Shown: positions 33,272 to 35,609 of the stretch, piece by piece
Layout: each line of letters opens with the position of its first letter
How positions within the stretch are numbered: position 1 is the stretch's first letter
Source: Bacteroidales bacterium
GTDB lineage: Bacteria > Bacteroidota > Bacteroidia > Bacteroidales > GWF2-38-335
DNA length: 35,609 bases
Assembly: GCA_016936815.1 (NCBI GenBank)
Contig: JAFGXD010000064.1
Span: 1 to 35,609, forward strand
Reading direction: 5' to 3'
The notes under the pieces: generated by a model
Seen by the model: the letters and a program-made list of their open reading frames with translations, nothing else
Told to the model about the DNA's origin: nothing
The model's database searches: none
Translations under genes and position numbers: made by a program

Positions 33272-33279
33272 CAAAGATA
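33272..33279 (-). promoter_or_regulatory. candidate -7 box of the tgt unit
   Basis: On the reverse strand TATCTTTG (33279-33272) matches TAnnTTTG and lies 8 bases before the tgt ATG at 33263, so the transcript would be leaderless or nearly so. No -33 box seen. Confidence 0.35.
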
Positions 33280-33383
33280 ATATTCTAATTCAATAGATTG
33301 TTTGAGTTCTTTTGGTTCTTTTTTTATTTTTTGTCATCTTGTTTCCTTATTTTAGTTCTTGAGGCGAGTAAATTGACAAACAC

Positions 33384-33410
33384 AAAAAAAGCCCCCAATT
33401 TTGGAGGCTT
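33384..33410 (-). terminator. rho-independent terminator of rplS
   Basis: On the reverse strand AAGCCTCC pairs with GGGGGCTT using one G-U wobble, then T7 follows. The wobble makes the hairpin stronger on this strand than on the other. It lies 19 bases after the rplS stop. Confidence 0.82.
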
Positions 33411-33428
33411 CTAAATATCAAATAGTAA

Positions 33429-33776
33429 TTAGAATCTTTTTTCTTTAATTCTGGCCTTTTTACCTGTAAGTTCGCGTAAGTAAAAAATCCTTGCTCTACG
33501 CACACTTCCTCTTTTGTTTATCTCGATGCTGTCAATAGCAGGAGAATGAACAGGGAAAATACGTTCAACACCAACGCCACCCGACATTTTTCTAACTGTG
33601 AAAGTTTCTGTTGAACCAACACCGCGTCTTTGCAGAACAACGCCCCTAAATTGCTGAATACGCTCTTTGTTACCTTCACTAATTTTGTAATTTACAGAAA
33701 CAGTGTCTCCAGCTTTAAAATCAGGATGTTTTGTTTCAACCGCAAATTCTTTTTCAACAACTTTAATTAAATCCAT
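33429..33776 (-). CDS. rplS: 50S ribosomal protein L19
   Basis: The product is 115 residues, the usual L19 length. It contains [16 protein letters not shown], the hallmark [45 protein letters not shown] and the basic C-terminus [19 protein letters not shown]19 sits at the 30S/50S interface. The gene stands alone here with its own promoter box and terminator, without the rpsP-rimM-trmD genes that accompany it in many other bacteria. Confidence 0.97.
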   Translation of the reverse strand: MDLIKVVEKEFAVETKHPDFKAGDTVSVNYKISEGNKERIQQFRGVVLQRRGVGSTETFTVRKMSGGVGVERIFPVHSPAIDSIEINKRGSVRRARIFYLRELTGKKARIKEKRF

Positions 33777-33815
33777 TACTTATATCTTTAGTAGTTAACA
33801 TTCAAAATTGGAGCG

Positions 33816-33823
33816 CAAAGGTA
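33816..33823 (-). promoter_or_regulatory. candidate promoter of rplS
   Basis: On the reverse strand TACCTTTG (33823-33816) is a good TAnnTTTG match, with TTTA about 21 bases upstream as a weak -33. The leader to the ATG at 33776 is about 33 bases. Confidence 0.5.
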
Positions 33824-33897
33824 ATTTATTTTTTTTGTTTTTAATAAAATTTCAAGAAAAATATTAAGCCAACTTAAAAAATATTAATCAAATACCT

Positions 33898-35609
33898 CTA
33901 GTGTCCGCCTTCAGGAACTAAAAAATGTTCACCTGTTTCTTTAACAACTCTTCTTTGCCAATCTTCGCCATAACCGGGAAACTTAACTTTTGGCGGAATA
34001 TATTTATGGTCGGCAGGTGTTTCAATTTTTTCTTTTACGTTACCATCCATATATTTTACAAATAGGTATTCGTAAAAACTTCTCCAATCTTTGGTTAATT
34101 TATTTCCGGTATTAACCGAGTAATTTGTAATATATTCAATACCAAGATTTTTATCCTCTTTGTAAAGCTCGTCAGCAGCTTTATCAACCGCCTTAATGGT
34201 CTTAAGGTATTTGTTTTCGTAATTGTCAATTTTCTCCTTAATTTCAGGATGAATCATATTGTATCTGGTATAAGCAAGGTTACAAACTTCATTAAAAACC
34301 CAAAAAGCTGCTTGTTTACTGTAAGTCATCATATCTCCATTTCCAACGGCAAAGCTCCATGGTATTTCTGTTGAGCCGCAATACATTGGAAAATAAACTG
34401 TTGAAGCTGCATCGTCAACGCTAAACCAAAAAATACCTCCAATTGGATTGGGTAACCAGTTTCTACTTTGTGCAACAAAAGAAAAACCTGTTTGTTGTGT
34501 TGCTGTAGCTCTTTCGTGACAATATTCTTTGCCGTCAACTTTCCATGTAAGAGGTCTCCAACGATAAGGATTTTCCCAAGGTCCGGCACCCATATCTTTT
34601 GTCATATCTAAAGGAGTTCCTTCCAAATGGTCGCGCATAAAATCGAACATATCTTTTGGAGAAATTTTTCTATCGGGCTTAATCCAAAGTGGCATTCGGT
34701 TTTTTAAATCATGACCTTTTACATATTCCAGATATTTGTCCATGTCTTTGTTAACTTTTCTAAACATCGACCATACTCTAACTTCACAAAATCTTGCTCC
34801 TCCAAATTTTACAGGAGCATAAGTGTCTGAGAAGCTAAATTCTTTATCTTTTCCGCTGAACAATTTGAGTTCTTTTGCAAAAGAAATAACATCGTGTGCA
34901 TAAACACATTCAATTTCCGGTTGAAAAACCTTGCTAAGATTCTTTGAAGAAATTGATGTTTTTCCGTTTTCTAGTGGGAAAGTAGTTATTCTGGCCTGAT
35001 TTGCGTGTCCTGATACATATCCATCTGGAATTTTTAATGCTACCCAAACTGCACCTTTCTTATCTTTTCCTTTTCCTATCATTTCCAAAATCCAAACTTC
35101 GTCTTTATCTGCAATTGAAAAAGATTCTCCGCTGCTGTAATAACCATATTCTTCAACCAGTTCGCCCATAATTTTTATTGCTTCTCTGGCATTTTTTGCT
35201 CTTTGCAAGGTTATATATATAAGACTTCCATAATCAATAATTCCTGAATTATAGTTGGCAAGTGTGTCTACTCCTCCGTAAGTTGTTTCTCCAATAGCAA
35301 GTTGGTGCTCATTCATGTTTCCAATAACCGCATAAGTGTGTGCAATTTGATTTATTTCTCCCAAAAATTTTCCGGTATCCCATTCGTAAATTTTTAATTT
35401 TGCACCTTTAGGATAATCGGCTGCCGGCCAGTGATATAGTTCTCCATATAGAGTGTGCGAATCGGCAGCATAAGATATCATTACCGAACCATCTGTTGAT
35501 GCGCCTTTAGTAATAAGGTAATTTGTACAGGCAAATGTTGCTGCCGACAATAAAACAAAAGTCAGGGTAAATGTTGCTACCACAAGTCGTAAAGAAAAAT
35601 GTTTTCTCA
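33898..35609 (-). CDS. secreted C69-family dipeptidase (start codon at the window edge)
   Basis: This is an Ntn-fold cysteine peptidase of family C69 (PepD-like), which cleaves dipeptides. The frame stays open to the last base. Upstream of the GTG at 35583 it reads RKHFSLRL and is preceded by a codon ending in TG, so the true ATG probably begins one base outside the window, giving about 570 residues. The N-terminus is then a signal peptide ending LLSAATFA. Cleavage there would expose Cys of CTNYLITKGASTDGS, the N-terminal nucleophile. Further family segments are NEHQLAIGETTYGG, YGSLIYITLQRAKNAREAI, DKDEVWILEMIG and VSGHANQARIT. Probably acts in the periplasm or outside on peptides taken as food. 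Confidence 0.92.
   Translation of the reverse strand, partial: RKHFSLRLVVATFTLTFVLLSAATFACTNYLITKGASTDGSVMISYAADSHTLYGELYHWPAADYPKGAKLKIYEWDTGKFLGEINQIAHTYAVIGNMNEHQLAIGETTYGGVDTLANYNSGIIDYGSLIYITLQRAKNAREAIKIMGELVEEYGYYSSGESFSIADKDEVWILEMIGKGKDKKGAVWVALKIPDGYVSGHANQARITTFPLENGKTSISSKNLSKVFQPEIECVYAHDVISFAKELKLFSGKDKEFSFSDTYAPVKFGGARFCEVRVWSMFRKVNKDMDKYLEYVKGHDLKNRMPLWIKPDRKISPKDMFDFMRDHLEGTPLDMTKDMGAGPWENPYRWRPLTWKVDGKEYCHERATATQQTGFSFVAQSRNWLPNPIGGIFWFSVDDAASTVYFPMYCGSTEIPWSFAVGNGDMMTYSKQAAFWVFNEVCNLAYTRYNMIHPEIKEKIDNYENKYLKTIKAVDKAADELYKEDKNLGIEYITNYSVNTGNKLTKDWRSFYEYLFVKYMDGNVKEKIETPADHKYIPPKVKFPGYGEDWQRRVVKETGEHFLVPEGGH

Overview
The window reads as a chromosomal segment of a low-GC member of the Bacteroidota. 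Four things point there: a very large secreted protein that ends in a type IX secretion (T9SS, type A) sorting domain; promoter-like boxes of the Bacteroidota form TAnnTTTG upstream of many genes; almost no Shine-Dalgarno sequences; and protein families with Bacteroidota-type sequence, such as a Tgt that has lost its zinc cysteines. I cannot place it at order or genus level. No rRNA, tRNA, CRISPR array, integrase or transposase was seen, so this looks like ordinary core chromosome with a few accessory islands.

Layout. Positions 1-3.5 kb hold the 3' tail of an unknown gene, a degenerate GIY-YIG protein, a small lipoprotein, and a reverse-strand pair of a nucleoside phosphorylase and a PBP4-type D-Ala-D-Ala carboxypeptidase. 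Positions 3.5-9.8 kb are mostly forward: a tandem universal stress protein, urocanate hydratase whose stop codon overlaps the start of aminofutalosine synthase MqnE, and ornithine aminotransferase. A reverse-strand metallophosphoesterase lies between the last two. Positions 9.8-12.7 kb carry an Uup-like ABC-F ATPase and a class III-like PPK2 on the reverse strand.

The most interesting region is 13.0-19.0 kb. It is a tightly packed six-gene reverse-strand operon with gaps of 1 to 23 bases. In transcription order it encodes a GT-C-like membrane protein with TPRs, a polyprenyl-phosphate-type GT2 glycosyltransferase, two paralogous double-spanning membrane proteins with a conserved Cys-Tyr-x-(Val/Met)-Pro motif just outside the membrane, a radical SAM/SPASM enzyme, and an FMN-type flavin-binding (PNPOx-fold) protein. 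It looks like a radical-SAM modification system with two membrane-bound candidate substrates, possibly also linked to glycosylation. The resemblance to the computationally defined 'rSAM/lipoprotein' systems of Bacteroidota is from memory and unproven.

The rest is reverse-strand. It comprises pyruvate phosphate dikinase; the 1,930-residue T9SS cargo built from exact 540-base modules; a carboxyltransferase plus biotin carrier pair; the operon tgt - methyltransferase - LptG/LptF-like permease; ribosomal protein L19; and a secreted C69-family dipeptidase whose start codon falls on the window edge.

Metabolically the genes fit an amino-acid-using heterotroph (urocanate and ornithine catabolism, dipeptidase, carboxyltransferase, PPDK) that probably makes menaquinone by the futalosine route. 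Functions are assigned from sequence motifs only; no database search was run.
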